From positions 27,184 through 91,183 of the forward strand of contig DUNT01000019.1 of assembly GCA_012839205.1 (NCBI GenBank): a DNA stretch of 64,000 bases, written 5' to 3'. Position 1 is the stretch's first letter. Each line of letters begins with the position of its first letter. This DNA is from Clostridiaceae bacterium. GTDB lineage: Bacteria > Bacillota > Clostridia > DSM-8532. This document shows positions 45,155-54,321 of this stretch, piece after piece. Both the position numbers and the translations under genes were made by a program. The notes under the pieces are model-generated. The model had not been told where the DNA came from. It made no database searches and was given only the letters and a program-made list of their open reading frames with translations.

Positions 45155-45867
45155 TTTGCCACTTCCTCTACCGGGTAGACTAGCGCTCCAAAACCAGAAG
45201 CAACAAGGGCGCAAATAATTATAATAAAACCTTCTGATAATTTGTTCAGATATGGGGTATAGTGAAGAAGAAAGCTAATGGCCACTGATAGGATGATTAC
45301 CCACAGCACGGGACGGACTTTTTTTGCAGGCGGGATAATTATAGCCAAAAACATTCCGTAGATTGCAATATTCATTGCAGATGAAACAGAATCAGGTAGA
45401 ATTGAGCCTGCTACAGCTCCCATTAATGTACCTGCTGCCCAGCCAAGATATGGTATGGTAACCAATCCATACATATATTTAGTACCTATTTCGTGTGCCT
45501 TTCCGCTGGCCACTGCGAAAACTTCATCGGTTATTCCAAACGAGAGAATCAAGCGATGTAATGTGTTAAAAGATTTATCAGTTTTTTGAGTAAGAGACAG
45601 GGACATTAAAGAATAACGCAGATTGATAACCAATTGGGCTAGAGCCATCTCTATATATGGAGCACTGGCTTTGATGAGACCTATTCCGGCAAACTGTCCT
45701 GCTGAGGTTAGGTTTGTCATAGAAATTAATACTGCAATCCAAACAGGCAACCCTGAATTAACTGCCATTATTCCAAAGGTAAAGGATACTGAGAGATATC
45801 CTAATCCTATAGGTATACCGTCTTTAATCCCAGATAAAAAACTGTTTGATAATTTGGCAGTGTCCAT
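45151..45867 (-). CDS. azlC: Branched-chain amino acid exporter subunit AzlC
   Basis: A 238-residue membrane protein with about six hydrophobic helices. GIKDGIPIGLGYLSVSFTFGIMAVNSGL, TNLTSAGQFAGIGLI and LRYSLMSLSLTQK are family motifs. GGAGGTGA precedes the ATG by 10 nt. It is co-transcribed and translationally coupled with azlD. No Lrp/AzlB-type regulator is adjacent. Confidence 0.88.
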   Translation of the reverse strand: MDTAKLSNSFLSGIKDGIPIGLGYLSVSFTFGIMAVNSGLPVWIAVLISMTNLTSAGQFAGIGLIKASAPYIEMALAQLVINLRYSLMSLSLTQKTDKSFNTLHRLILSFGITDEVFAVASGKAHEIGTKYMYGLVTIPYLGWAAGTLMGAVAGSILPDSVSSAMNIAIYGMFLAIIIPPAKKVRPVLWVIILSVAISFLLHYTPYLNKLSEGFIIIICALVASGFGALVYPVEEVAK

Positions 45868-46011
45868 CTGAAAGATGTCACCTCCGATACCTTCTTCATT
45901 CTGCTTTGTTTAATTCCGAATGACGTTACTGTAATACTTCACATATTATTATAACAGTGTAGTAGATTCAAAAAAATTAAAGCTCCACCGAGTATTCGAT
46001 GAAGCCAATTC

Positions 46012-46094
46012 TGGTGCGGCCGACCGGACTTGAACCGGTACGCTCGCGCATACGCCCCTCAAACGTACGTGTCTGCCAATTCCACCACGGCCGC
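46012..46094 (-). tRNA. tRNA-Leu (anticodon GAG)
   Basis: On the minus strand a 7-bp acceptor stem GCGGCCG/CGGCCGC encloses a D arm with AATTGGCAGAC, an anticodon stem TACGT/GCGTA with loop TTGAGGG (anticodon GAG), a short variable arm and the T arm ACCGGTTCAAGTCCGGT. The discriminator A and CCA are encoded. It reads Leu codons CUC and CUU. This is the tRNA that would match the proposed CUC specifier of the liv T-box. Confidence 0.93.
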
Positions 46095-46121
46095 ATATAT
46101 GTTTGATGAACAGCATGATTT

Positions 46122-46150
46122 ATTATACATACTGAAATCGGCTCTGTCAA
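46122..46150 (-). promoter_or_regulatory. tRNA-Leu promoter
   Basis: On the minus strand consensus TTGACA (46150-46145) and TATAAT (46127-46122) with a 17-nt spacer, 27 nt upstream of the tRNA 5' end. It is the best match to consensus in the window. Confidence 0.85.
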
Positions 46151-46275
46151 TACAAAAACAGCAAAAAGATAGCAGAATAGCGCATCCTCATTTGACCCTC
46201 ATTTGAAAAAGTAAATTCCACCCCAAGAAAAGGTGGTTTGGGATCCATCATTCAGTTTTCCGGGAAACTCTATAG

Positions 46276-46761
46276 TTATCTTCTTTTTTCATTATGGATA
46301 CAGTGATCTATGGCTATAGAGAGAGCACAGAAAAGGGGAACATCGTTTTCATTATTAATAATTAATTCATAGCTGTCACCCCACGACAACCAGACTTTGT
46401 GGAGTTCTCCTACGGGTATATTGTTGCGCAGAATGGAAAAGTCCATACCAAAGATATTACCAACAAAGGTATAATCCCCAAACTCGCTCTGGATACTCAG
46501 CCTGGGAGTGAAAAAGGAGAATTCCTTTTTTAGAACAGCAACAAGTTTGTTTCCACAATAAATGTAATACTCCGGGAGGAATCTGAACAGTTTTTGTTCT
46601 ATATAATAAACCTCATTTCCAGTGGTATCGTACATATGAATTTTTGCGCCAAATGTGAAGACCTCGCCTTGAACAGAAAATACAGCCTGTCCGTTTTCGT
46701 TATAAATATTGTATTTGTCGCCAAAGGAAAATACCTTTTGTTTAATATATAGTTTAGTCAT
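46276..46761 (-). CDS. LURP-one-related (DUF567-type) family protein
   Basis: A 161-residue soluble beta-rich protein. Repeated short strands such as LYIKQKVFSFGDKYNIYNENG, VFTFGAKIHMYDTTGNEVYYIEQKLF and a final HCIHNEKRR fit the LURP-one-related/tubby-like barrel. Bacterial members have no firmly established role. ATG at 46761 is preferred to the GTG two codons earlier because AGAGGT sits directly before that GTG. It is a single gene, divergent from the DUF624-type gene. Confidence 0.8.
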   Translation of the reverse strand: MTKLYIKQKVFSFGDKYNIYNENGQAVFSVQGEVFTFGAKIHMYDTTGNEVYYIEQKLFRFLPEYYIYCGNKLVAVLKKEFSFFTPRLSIQSEFGDYTFVGNIFGMDFSILRNNIPVGELHKVWLSWGDSYELIINNENDVPLFCALSIAIDHCIHNEKRR

Positions 46762-46888
46762 GGCCACCTCTTCATAAAATAATTACAAGTATTTTATTGC
46801 TATAAACTAAATCATACTTTATGATATACTTTATTACAATACTTGTTTACAATTATGCAATATTGATTTAAGAAGGTAAGGATTTATT

Positions 46889-47755
46889 ATGAATGATGAA
46901 GAAAAAGTTTTTAGCTTTGCACCTGAAGAAGTATATGAGGATAACAGAAACAGAACAACGATATTTTTTCAGGTTTTAGGCCGAAAGTTCTGGAAACTTA
47001 TTCAATTCAACTTAATTTATCTGATTCTCAATATTCCGGCTATTATAATTTCATATTTCTTAAGCGGTTATTTAATTAACTCTCTGTCACTTTCTGCTGA
47101 AACCCCAGACCAAATTATTGCATTTTTCCTTGTTTATGGATTCCCGCCGATGATACTGCTTATGGCAATCCCTGTTATTGCTGTAGGTCCTGTACAAGCT
47201 GGATTGTCCTACCTCTTGCGTTGTTTTTCTTATGAATTGCCAACGTTTTATTGGTCGGATTTTAAAGATAAAATTAAGGAGAATTATAAACAAGGTCTTA
47301 TTGTCAGCATTATAAACCTGGCTGCATTTATATTTCTATTGATAGATTTTCACCTTTATAGCCAGCTGAGTAATAATGGGAACAGCATGTTGTTGGCGGC
47401 TGCAAATGGCCTTCTCATTTTAATCTTAATCTTGTTTATAATGATGTGTATGTATATTTACCCGATGATGGTAGCTTACGATTTAAAAATCAGACATTTA
47501 TATAAAAATGCATTCTTGTTCAGCATGGGAAGGTTTTTACCTAATATTGCAGTATTACTGATATGCATTTTGCTTATTACAGCACCTTTGCTTATTGTGG
47601 TATTTACCGGCAATATCATGGTTCTGTCGGCAATATATATCTATTATATTCTTCTTGGATTCACTCTGCCGGGTTTGGTAATCAACTTTTTTATAAATCC
47701 TGTTATTGACAAGTATCTAAAAGCAGCTCCTTCACAGGAAAACAGCAAGAAATAG
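46889..47755 (+). CDS. DUF624/YesL-like membrane protein
   Basis: A 288-residue membrane protein with about six hydrophobic segments. FWKLIQFNLIYLILNIPAIII and the following IAVGPVQAGLSYLLRCFSYELPTFYWSDFKDKIKENYKQG match the YesL/DUF624 pattern, in which GPxxAG leads into a conserved cytoplasmic loop. YesL relatives often sit with carbohydrate ABC systems, but here there are none. Function is unknown. An AAGGTAAGG stretch precedes the ATG. Confidence 0.7.
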   Translation: MNDEEKVFSFAPEEVYEDNRNRTTIFFQVLGRKFWKLIQFNLIYLILNIPAIIISYFLSGYLINSLSLSAETPDQIIAFFLVYGFPPMILLMAIPVIAVGPVQAGLSYLLRCFSYELPTFYWSDFKDKIKENYKQGLIVSIINLAAFIFLLIDFHLYSQLSNNGNSMLLAAANGLLILILILFIMMCMYIYPMMVAYDLKIRHLYKNAFLFSMGRFLPNIAVLLICILLITAPLLIVVFTGNIMVLSAIYIYYILLGFTLPGLVINFFINPVIDKYLKAAPSQENSKK

Positions 47756-47758
47756 CAA

Positions 47759-47780
47759 GACAGAGGGAGAGCCCTCTGTC
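47759..47780. terminator. Hairpin between the convergent DUF624-type gene and dapB
   Basis: A perfect 9-bp stem GACAGAGGG/CCCTCTGTC with loop AGAG between two convergent genes. T runs are short on both sides, so it may be a bidirectional terminator of modest strength. Confidence 0.5.
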
Positions 47781-47817
47781 ATCTGTTGTCTTTATGCGGC
47801 TGAGTTAACGAATATCA

Positions 47818-48573
47818 TCATGAAAATATATCAGACATTTTATAATATCCCGGTTCCTTCCCATAAAGGAAAGCTGCAGCTTTTATAGCACCTTCTGCAA
47901 ATAGATCCCTTGATATAGCTGTATGCTTGATTTCTATCATTTCATCATTACCTGCAAAAATAATAGTATGCTCTCCGGCTATAGTACCGCCCCTGATGGA
48001 ATGGATGCCTATTTCATCCCTGGTTCTTTTTTGCATTGAAGAATGACGGTCATAAACATATTTCATTTCATTTCCCGGAAGCGCCGAATTGACACTGTCT
48101 GCAATAGCAAGAGCAGTGCCGCTGGGAGCATCAATTTTTTGATTATGATGTTTTTCAATAATTTCAATATCGAAGGTGCCGTGAAGCATTTTTGCAGCAC
48201 GTTTGGCCAAATCCAGCATAAGGTTTATTCCCAATGACATATTGGCAGAAAGTAAAACCGGTACAGATTTGGAGGCATTAACAATAAGCTCCTTCTGGGC
48301 TTCACTATGTCCTGTTGTAGCTATAACTATGGGCAATGACTTTTCTGTTGCATAATTCAGAATAGTCTCCAAAGCATGGGGATGAGAGAAGTCTATTATA
48401 ATATCTACTTCTTCTTTTACCAGGTTGGGTTCTGTATATACAGGATAACTTCTTTCTTCTTTAATGGTGGTGTCTACCCCTGCGACTATCAGTAATTTAT
48501 CATTATACATGCATGACCGTGTAACTGCCTGACCCATTTTACCGTTACATCCGTTTAATAATATGCGAATCAT
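47818..48573 (-). CDS. dapB: 4-hydroxy-tetrahydrodipicolinate reductase
   Basis: A 251-residue NAD(P)H-dependent enzyme that reduces hydroxytetrahydrodipicolinate in the lysine and meso-diaminopimelate pathway. The nucleotide motif is LNGCNGKMGQAV, then IDFSHPHALE, VIATTGHSE, and the active-site signature EKHHNQKIDAPSGTAL. Length is standard. It is 25 nt downstream of dapA and shares its riboswitch-controlled transcript. Confidence 0.95.
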   Translation of the reverse strand: MIRILLNGCNGKMGQAVTRSCMYNDKLLIVAGVDTTIKEERSYPVYTEPNLVKEEVDIIIDFSHPHALETILNYATEKSLPIVIATTGHSEAQKELIVNASKSVPVLLSANMSLGINLMLDLAKRAAKMLHGTFDIEIIEKHHNQKIDAPSGTALAIADSVNSALPGNEMKYVYDRHSSMQKRTRDEIGIHSIRGGTIAGEHTIIFAGNDEMIEIKHTAISRDLFAEGAIKAAAFLYGKEPGYYKMSDIFS

Positions 48574-48598
48574 TAAAAAACCTCCGATTATATGAAAA

Positions 48599-49477
48599 CT
48601 ATACTAATGCATATTCCTTAAGAGCATTTTTCAGCTGTGCCAAACCTGATTCTGAAATCTCAACCAATGGCAGGCGGCAATGCCCCACATTGAATCCCAT
48701 TAAATTCATTGCAGCCTTAACTGGAATGGGATTGGTTTCACAAAAAAGCGCCTTCTCTACGGGAACAGTTTTTATCTGCAATTTCCGGCTTGTTTCAATA
48801 TCCCCGTCAAGAAAAGACTTTACTATATTATGGGTATCTCTTGGCAATATATTTGCCATAACTGAAATAACGCCTTTTCCTCCAAGAGCAAGTAAAGGTA
48901 CAATATTACCGTCCTCGCCGGAATATAAATCTATCTTATCCCCACAAAGATACATTATTTCGGCTGCCTGCAGCAAATTACATTCTTTCACGGCAACAAT
49001 ATTGTCGATATCGGCAAGGCGTGCAATGGTTGCAGGATTAATATTAAGATTTGTTCTCGAAGGAACATTATAAAGCACCACCGGAATATTTATGCTTTCG
49101 GCAATAGCTTTAAAATGCTGGTATAGACCTTCCTGTGTTGTTTTATTGTAATAGGGGGTAACAGATAAAATAGAATCAGCGCCTACGCTCTCGCAGTATT
49201 TGGAAAGTTCAATTGCATGTTTTGTATCATTGCTGCCAGCTCCTGCCATTACATGAACGCGTTTGTTTATTTTTTCAACCCCAAAGCGGATAACTTCCTT
49301 ATGCTCCTCGTCCGGCATAGTACTGGCTTCTCCGGTAGTTCCACAGATTAGTATAGCATCAGTACCTTCTTTTATATGCCACTCAATAAGCTCCTCATAT
49401 TTTTCATAATCGACACCGTTTTCATTGAAGGGGGTAATCAAGGCGACACATGAGCCTGTAAATAATGTCTTTTTCAT
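48599..49477 (-). CDS. dapA: 4-hydroxy-tetrahydrodipicolinate synthase
   Basis: A 292-residue TIM-barrel aldolase that joins pyruvate and aspartate semialdehyde, the committed step to lysine and diaminopimelate. Motifs: GTTGEASTM, SVTPYYNKTTQEGLYQHF with the catalytic Tyr, YNVPSRTN and the Schiff-base Lys in VAVKECN. ATG at 49477 has GAGGAG 8 nt before it; the TTG at 49495 overlaps that site. It is first in the dapA-dapB operon, directly behind a lysine riboswitch with terminator. Confidence 0.95.
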   Translation of the reverse strand: MKKTLFTGSCVALITPFNENGVDYEKYEELIEWHIKEGTDAILICGTTGEASTMPDEEHKEVIRFGVEKINKRVHVMAGAGSNDTKHAIELSKYCESVGADSILSVTPYYNKTTQEGLYQHFKAIAESINIPVVLYNVPSRTNLNINPATIARLADIDNIVAVKECNLLQAAEIMYLCGDKIDLYSGEDGNIVPLLALGGKGVISVMANILPRDTHNIVKSFLDGDIETSRKLQIKTVPVEKALFCETNPIPVKAAMNLMGFNVGHCRLPLVEISESGLAQLKNALKEYALV

Positions 49478-49546
49478 TATGAGCACTCCTCTCAATTATT
49501 ATAATAGATATTTTTAATAAAGCATATGATACAAAAAATCAGCTAA

Positions 49547-49580
49547 TAAAAAGGCTGCCAAATATCTCTATCGGCAGCCT
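49547..49580 (-). terminator. Expression-platform terminator of the dapA lysine riboswitch
   Basis: On the minus strand AGGCTGCC and GGCAGCCT form an 8-bp stem followed by a T run. The segment CCGATAG within the loop side can pair instead with CTATCGG from the 3' strand of the riboswitch P1 (49618-49612), which gives a clear terminator/antiterminator switch. Confidence 0.88.
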
Positions 49581-49613
49581 GTCTGCATTAGGCGTTTTAC
49601 AAGTAAGAATACC

Positions 49614-49772
49614 GATAGCTCTCCGCAATAGCGACAGTTGAAAGGTTATTTACCAGTCAACCAGGTAACGAATGAAACGGCATCCGATACCTTCGGCGTT
49701 TTCCCCTTTTACTTAAGTTCACAGGACCCGTTACCCTTCCCAAAGTTACTCATGAAAAACGCACCTCTATCT
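49614..49772 (-). ncRNA. Lysine riboswitch (L box) of dapAB
   Basis: On the minus strand P1 pairs AGATAG (49772-49767) with GCTATC (49619-49614). L-box signatures follow in order: GATAGAGGTGCG, CATGAGTAAC, AAAGGGGAAAACGCCGAAGG, ATCGGATGCC, and the closing CAACTGTCGC with GGAGAGCTATC. Lysine binding would hold P1 and let the terminator form, repressing dapA and dapB. This is the second L box in the window. Confidence 0.88.
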
Positions 49773-49828
49773 AAAATTATATTCTATTTTCCTCAAGTGC
49801 TCCACCACTGAGCGTGAAGTTAACGTAA

Positions 49829-49857
49829 ATAATATCATGTATTACCTGCATTGTCAA
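49829..49857 (-). promoter_or_regulatory. dapA promoter
   Basis: On the minus strand TTGACA (49857-49852) and TATTAT (49834-49829), 17-nt spacer, about 57 nt before the riboswitch. The -35 overlaps that of the opposite promoter for spoIIIE. Confidence 0.75.
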
Positions 49858-49880
49858 AGGGCAAAACAATATGATATAGT
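49851..49880 (+). promoter_or_regulatory. Promoter of the spoIIIE/ftsK gene
   Basis: TTGTCA (49851-49856) and TATAGT (49875-49880) with an 18-nt spacer. The sequence TTGTCAA reads TTGACAA on the other strand, so both divergent promoters use the same -35 bases. Confidence 0.6.
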
Positions 49881-49924
49881 AAACTTGCATGAGAATTAAT
49901 GTTAAATATTGTGGAGGTATTCTT

Positions 49925-52474
49925 GTGGCTTCCAGAAAGGTACAAAAGAGACCGGTGTCGGTTAAGAAAAAAGTTCAAAAGAAAAATGGCAGCAGGACTA
50001 GTGGCTCAAAACAGATAAAATCGGAAGCAAGCGGATTACTGATATTCTCGCTTGGTGTATTAATGGCCTTGAGTATTTACTTTGATAATATAGTAGGCCC
50101 TTTAGGTGAATTATTCGGGAAATTTACAGGAGGTATATTTGGCCTTTCTGCCTACGTTCTTCCTTTGATTATAGTGTTCCACGGCTTGGCAAAAATCTTT
50201 AAACCAAGGCTTATATATCAGGATAAAAGGCTATCTTTAATACTGTCGCTTCTGGTACTATTCTCTGCCATGCTTCAGGCCGGGCTTTACGACGCCCTGA
50301 AATATGAAAACATGACTATACTAAGGTACTTGAAAACTTTCTATACAGAGGGCGTAAGCGCAATCGGCAAAGGCAGTGAGTTTTTGCCCAGCGGTGGTGT
50401 GGTTGGCGGCATTATTGGGGTACCATTACTTTTTGTTTTTAAAAAGTGGGGTACAATGATAATCCTCACAACTCTGGCTATTATTGTTGCCATGCTTATC
50501 ACAAGGCTTTCTTTAGCCGAAGCTGCAAGAAGTGTAGCAAGAGGTACCAGCGATGCTATCAGCGGAATTGTGGACGCTGCGCGTAAAAAACGTGAGGTCA
50601 GGGAAATAAGAAAAAGTATCGATAGTATTGAGGCTCAGGCAGCAGTAACAACAAATAACATCAATGCTCCAAGAAAAAAGCGGAAACGGGTTCTCGATTT
50701 TCCTATTGATAATACTGTTATGCATCCGGGAAATACTGATTCTCAGGTGAATCCGGCAGATTCAACCCAGGAAATATATATGGGTGATGAGCCGGTATTA
50801 CATGATAATAAGCTGAACATTCTTGATATTAAAGGCAATGTGTCAGAGTCTGATATTACCACAAAATTAAATCAAAATATAACAGAAGACAAAAATATAG
50901 AATTGAATTCTGAAAGTGTTTCAGCAGGAAATGTCTCTGAGAAATCTGGTGTATCGGGCCAGTCTATAGACGATAAAATGGAACATATCGATTATTCAAC
51001 CGGAAAAAGAGATGAATATATTTATCCTCCCATAGAGCTTCTCTCTAAATCAAAAGAAGGAGAGAAGAATATGAGGAGAATAAGAACAACTTCTATAGAC
51101 AGTGCAAAAAAACTTGAGGGCACTCTGGCAAGCTTTGGCATAGAGGCAAAAATTATTAATGTATCAGTTGGTCCGGCATTTACCCGATATGAACTCCAGC
51201 CGGGGCCGGGAGTAAAAGTAAGCCGTATTGTAAATTTGACTGATGATATAGCCCTAAACCTGGCAGCTACGGGCGTCAGGATAGAAGCGCCTATTCCCGG
51301 AAAGGCGGCAATAGGTATAGAGGTGCCTAATAAAGAAGTGGCACCAATCAGTCTCAGAAGCGTTTTAGAGTCAGCAGAGTTTAATAAACAGAGTTCACAT
51401 CTGTCAGTGGCATTAGGCAAGGATATTACCGGAGAAAACGTTGTTATTGATTTGGCCAAAATGCCCCATATACTTATCGCAGGTGCCACAGGTTCAGGAA
51501 AAAGTGTTTGTATCAATTCAATAATTATTAGTCTGCTTTACAAAGCTGCTCCGGAAGATGTAAAGCTATTGATGATTGATCCAAAAGTGGTTGAGTTGGG
51601 TGTATATAATGGTATTCCACATTTATTGATACCTGTTGTTACTGACCCTAATAAGGCAGCAGGAGCATTGCGGTGGGCTGTTACTGAAATGACCACCCGT
51701 TATAAGCTTTTTGCTGAGAAAGGTGTAAGAGATTTACTTGGCTATAACGCATTGATTGATGAAACAGGTGATGGTTCAAAACTACCGCAGATAGTTATAA
51801 TTATTGACGAACTGGCTGATCTTATGATGGTTGCCCCACATGATGTTGAAGATGCTATTTGCCGTTTGGCGCAAATGGCTCGCGCAGCGGGTATGCATTT
51901 GGTTATTGCAACTCAAAGGCCTTCTGTGAATGTTATAACTGGTGTTATTAAAGCCAATATTCCTTCACGTATAGCGTTTGCAGTATCTTCACAGGTAGAT
52001 TCCCGTACCATAATTGATATGGGAGGAGCAGAGAAATTATTAGGGAAAGGTGATATGCTTTATTATCCGGTGGGTATTCCAAAACCTGTTCGTGTCAAGG
52101 GAGCCTTTGTTACCGATAAGGAAGTAGAATTAGTTGTTGATTTTGTTAAGAATCAAGTCAGAGCACATTATGATGAGGAAATAATAGAAAATATCAATGA
52201 TAATGTAAAGAGAGAAGAAGAAAGTAATAAAGAGGAACAATACGATGAACTGCTGAATGATGCCATTGAGGCGGTAATAGATTGTGGTCAGGCTTCAGTT
52301 TCGTTTATCCAGCGAAAGTTTAAGGTAGGATATGCCAGAGCCGGCCGTATTATTGACCAGATGGCAGAGCGCAATATCATAAGCGGTTATGAAGGCAGTA
52401 AACCCAGACGGGTCTTAATATCCCGTGATCGCTGGAATGAAATGAAGATGTCTGACCCGGGGGATAAGGTATGA
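49925..52474 (+). CDS. spoIIIE: DNA translocase FtsK/SpoIIIE
   Basis: An 849-residue membrane-anchored DNA pump that moves chromosomes through the division or sporulation septum. A basic N-terminus (RKVQKRPVSVKKK) leads into about four transmembrane helices (about 35-190), then a poorly conserved linker (about 215-370). The motor follows, with Walker A GATGSGKSV near 520-528, MIDPKVVELGVYNGIPHL and Walker B IIIDELADLMM near 627. The C-terminal gamma winged helix (about 770-830: SVSFIQRKFKVGYARAGRIIDQM) reads DNA orientation. GTG at 49925 is preferred: GGAGG lies 7 nt before it, while the ATG at 49889 lacks a site. It overlaps the TPR gene by 4 nt. Confidence 0.92.
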   Translation: MASRKVQKRPVSVKKKVQKKNGSRTSGSKQIKSEASGLLIFSLGVLMALSIYFDNIVGPLGELFGKFTGGIFGLSAYVLPLIIVFHGLAKIFKPRLIYQDKRLSLILSLLVLFSAMLQAGLYDALKYENMTILRYLKTFYTEGVSAIGKGSEFLPSGGVVGGIIGVPLLFVFKKWGTMIILTTLAIIVAMLITRLSLAEAARSVARGTSDAISGIVDAARKKREVREIRKSIDSIEAQAAVTTNNINAPRKKRKRVLDFPIDNTVMHPGNTDSQVNPADSTQEIYMGDEPVLHDNKLNILDIKGNVSESDITTKLNQNITEDKNIELNSESVSAGNVSEKSGVSGQSIDDKMEHIDYSTGKRDEYIYPPIELLSKSKEGEKNMRRIRTTSIDSAKKLEGTLASFGIEAKIINVSVGPAFTRYELQPGPGVKVSRIVNLTDDIALNLAATGVRIEAPIPGKAAIGIEVPNKEVAPISLRSVLESAEFNKQSSHLSVALGKDITGENVVIDLAKMPHILIAGATGSGKSVCINSIIISLLYKAAPEDVKLLMIDPKVVELGVYNGIPHLLIPVVTDPNKAAGALRWAVTEMTTRYKLFAEKGVRDLLGYNALIDETGDGSKLPQIVIIIDELADLMMVAPHDVEDAICRLAQMARAAGMHLVIATQRPSVNVITGVIKANIPSRIAFAVSSQVDSRTIIDMGGAEKLLGKGDMLYYPVGIPKPVRVKGAFVTDKEVELVVDFVKNQVRAHYDEEIIENINDNVKREEESNKEEQYDELLNDAIEAVIDCGQASVSFIQRKFKVGYARAGRIIDQMAERNIISGYEGSKPRRVLISRDRWNEMKMSDPGDKV

Positions 52475-54303
52475 GTTTTTTCGAGAATGTTCCTGCCAAC
52501 TATAATGTTTCTCTGGCGTTTATTGTTTTTCTGATGGCTTTTACGACGATATATATGGCTGTACGATGTTTTCGCAGGCTGGATGCATTATCAATCATAG
52601 TATTTGCTATTCAGCTTTGTGCACTTACATCCGGTGTTCTAACAGTAATAAATCGTGTTCTCCCGGTACCATTGTATGAAATCATAATAATTGTTTTTGG
52701 TTTAATGCTGCCTGGAACATTTTTGATTTCAGACTATATCGGAATGAAAAAAAGAATTAAGAAATCATTGGCCGATGCACCCCTTATAGAAAGATTAGAA
52801 AGACAGAGCCATCAAGCCTGGAAGTATCATGAGTATATTGAAGAGCTGGATGAGTGGAAAACAGTAATAAAACCAGGTGTGATTGCCAAGACTCTGGAGC
52901 TGGACGACAAGCATCTGAAAACCAATGTGAACAAACAGCTGAATGCTGTTGACACACTTATTGATAACGGTGAAATAAAACAAGCTCTTGAGATATATAC
53001 AATTCTTTCTGAGCTTTTAAGCAATAATACTTACATTATTTATAATACCGTTTGGCTTTGTTATCAAAACGGTTTGTACCAGGATGCCATACAAGGCTGT
53101 AAAAAAGCTTTACATTTGATGGCTAATGAACACTTAACTAAATCAAGAGCCAGCAAAAAAAATGAGATAAGCCAGCTTATTGGCCCAATGATACACTTTT
53201 GTTATGGTTTGTGTCTGTTTAAGATTAAAAAATACCTGTTAGCCATAGAACAGTTTAGTATGGTTTCCAAGAAAGCTAAATGTCCCAGAGAGGCTGATAT
53301 TAATATTGCAAAATGTTATATAGCTATAGGTGAAATCGGTAAAGCACAGGAGCATATCCGTAAAGCTCTGAAATCTAAACCGGATAACAAACTCAGATAC
53401 CTTCTGGCGCAGCTTTGCTTTGAGAAAAATGAAGAGATGGAATGCAAATATCAGCTGGAGACCATTGTAGAGAACGATTCAGATTTTACTGAGGCATGGT
53501 ATTTGCTGGGTATGCTGTACCGACAGCGCAGTGACTGGAAAAATGCTATAGTTGCATACAAAAACCTGACACAATTGGTGCCACAGGATGCCGAAGTATA
53601 TTACCGGCTGGGTATAGCTCAGCGACATGAAGGAAAAACTGAAGAAGCAATCTCAAATTTTAAATTTGCTACAGAGCTTAAGGCGGATTTCAGCAGAGCT
53701 TTTTATAGTTTGGCATCAATTTATGATGCCGGTGGAAAAACTGATAAGGCAATTGATTGTCTGGAAAAATCCTTGATGGGAGATGAACGTCTGGAGATGG
53801 CATATAATCTGCTTGCCGAAATCTACATATCGACAGACAGAATAATCGAAGCGATCAGAGTATATGATGAAGCGGTCAGAGAGCATCCGCAATCATATCT
53901 GATTCATTTTAATCTTGGTGTTTCGTTAATGATGATGAGACGTTGTGAAGAGGCTGTCAGAGTATTCAAACGTGCCGAAAAACTTACAAATGACGATCCG
54001 GCTCTCTACTATAACTGGGCTTCTGCAGCAATTTCGCTAAAGAATTATTCTGAAGCTGCAAGATTGTATAAGGAAGGCTTAAAGCTAAAATCCGATGATG
54101 ACGAGATTTTGTTTGGGCTTGCCCGGGTATCGGCTCTGGCGGGGGATGTGGATGCTACCATAGGGTTCTTGACCAAAGCTCTTGAGATTAATCCGGACTT
54201 AAGATTAAGAGCCAAGGTATCAACTGACCTTTCAGCTTTTCGTACACATCCGGAGTTTATGAAGATTACGAAATTACCTGATAAAAAAGAGAATGATGTT
54301 TAA
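52471..54303 (+). CDS. Membrane-anchored tetratricopeptide repeat protein
   Basis: A 610-residue protein. Three hydrophobic segments occupy the first 90 residues (VSLAFIVFLMAFTTIYMAV, LSIIVFAIQLCALTSGV, EIIIIVFGLMLPGTFLI). A large cytosolic part follows, made mostly of TPR units from about residue 165 to 600; examples are AWYLLGMLYRQRSDWKNAIVAYK, AEVYYRLGIAQRHEGKTEEAI and ALYYNWASAAISLKNYSEAA. TPRs mediate protein-protein contacts. Its ATG overlaps the spoIIIE stop (ATGA), so it is translationally coupled to the DNA translocase, and a septum-related scaffolding role is possible. No enzymatic domain was seen. Confidence 0.85.
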   Translation: MSFFENVPANYNVSLAFIVFLMAFTTIYMAVRCFRRLDALSIIVFAIQLCALTSGVLTVINRVLPVPLYEIIIIVFGLMLPGTFLISDYIGMKKRIKKSLADAPLIERLERQSHQAWKYHEYIEELDEWKTVIKPGVIAKTLELDDKHLKTNVNKQLNAVDTLIDNGEIKQALEIYTILSELLSNNTYIIYNTVWLCYQNGLYQDAIQGCKKALHLMANEHLTKSRASKKNEISQLIGPMIHFCYGLCLFKIKKYLLAIEQFSMVSKKAKCPREADINIAKCYIAIGEIGKAQEHIRKALKSKPDNKLRYLLAQLCFEKNEEMECKYQLETIVENDSDFTEAWYLLGMLYRQRSDWKNAIVAYKNLTQLVPQDAEVYYRLGIAQRHEGKTEEAISNFKFATELKADFSRAFYSLASIYDAGGKTDKAIDCLEKSLMGDERLEMAYNLLAEIYISTDRIIEAIRVYDEAVREHPQSYLIHFNLGVSLMMMRRCEEAVRVFKRAEKLTNDDPALYYNWASAAISLKNYSEAARLYKEGLKLKSDDDEILFGLARVSALAGDVDATIGFLTKALEINPDLRLRAKVSTDLSAFRTHPEFMKITKLPDKKENDV

Positions 54304-54321
54304 AGAAATGGAGGGTAGTAT

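Noticed and set aside
48690..49073. Plus-strand frame of 127 codons opposite dapA
   Set aside because: dapA is certain on the minus strand and the opposing frame has no recognisable motif or ribosome site.
49550..49780. dapA leader read as a plus-strand element for spoIIIE
   Set aside because: The terminator T run, the L-box signatures and the promoter all fit the minus strand.
51022..51516. Minus-strand frame of 164 codons inside spoIIIE
   Set aside because: It covers the conserved motor domain of SpoIIIE in antisense and has no independent support.
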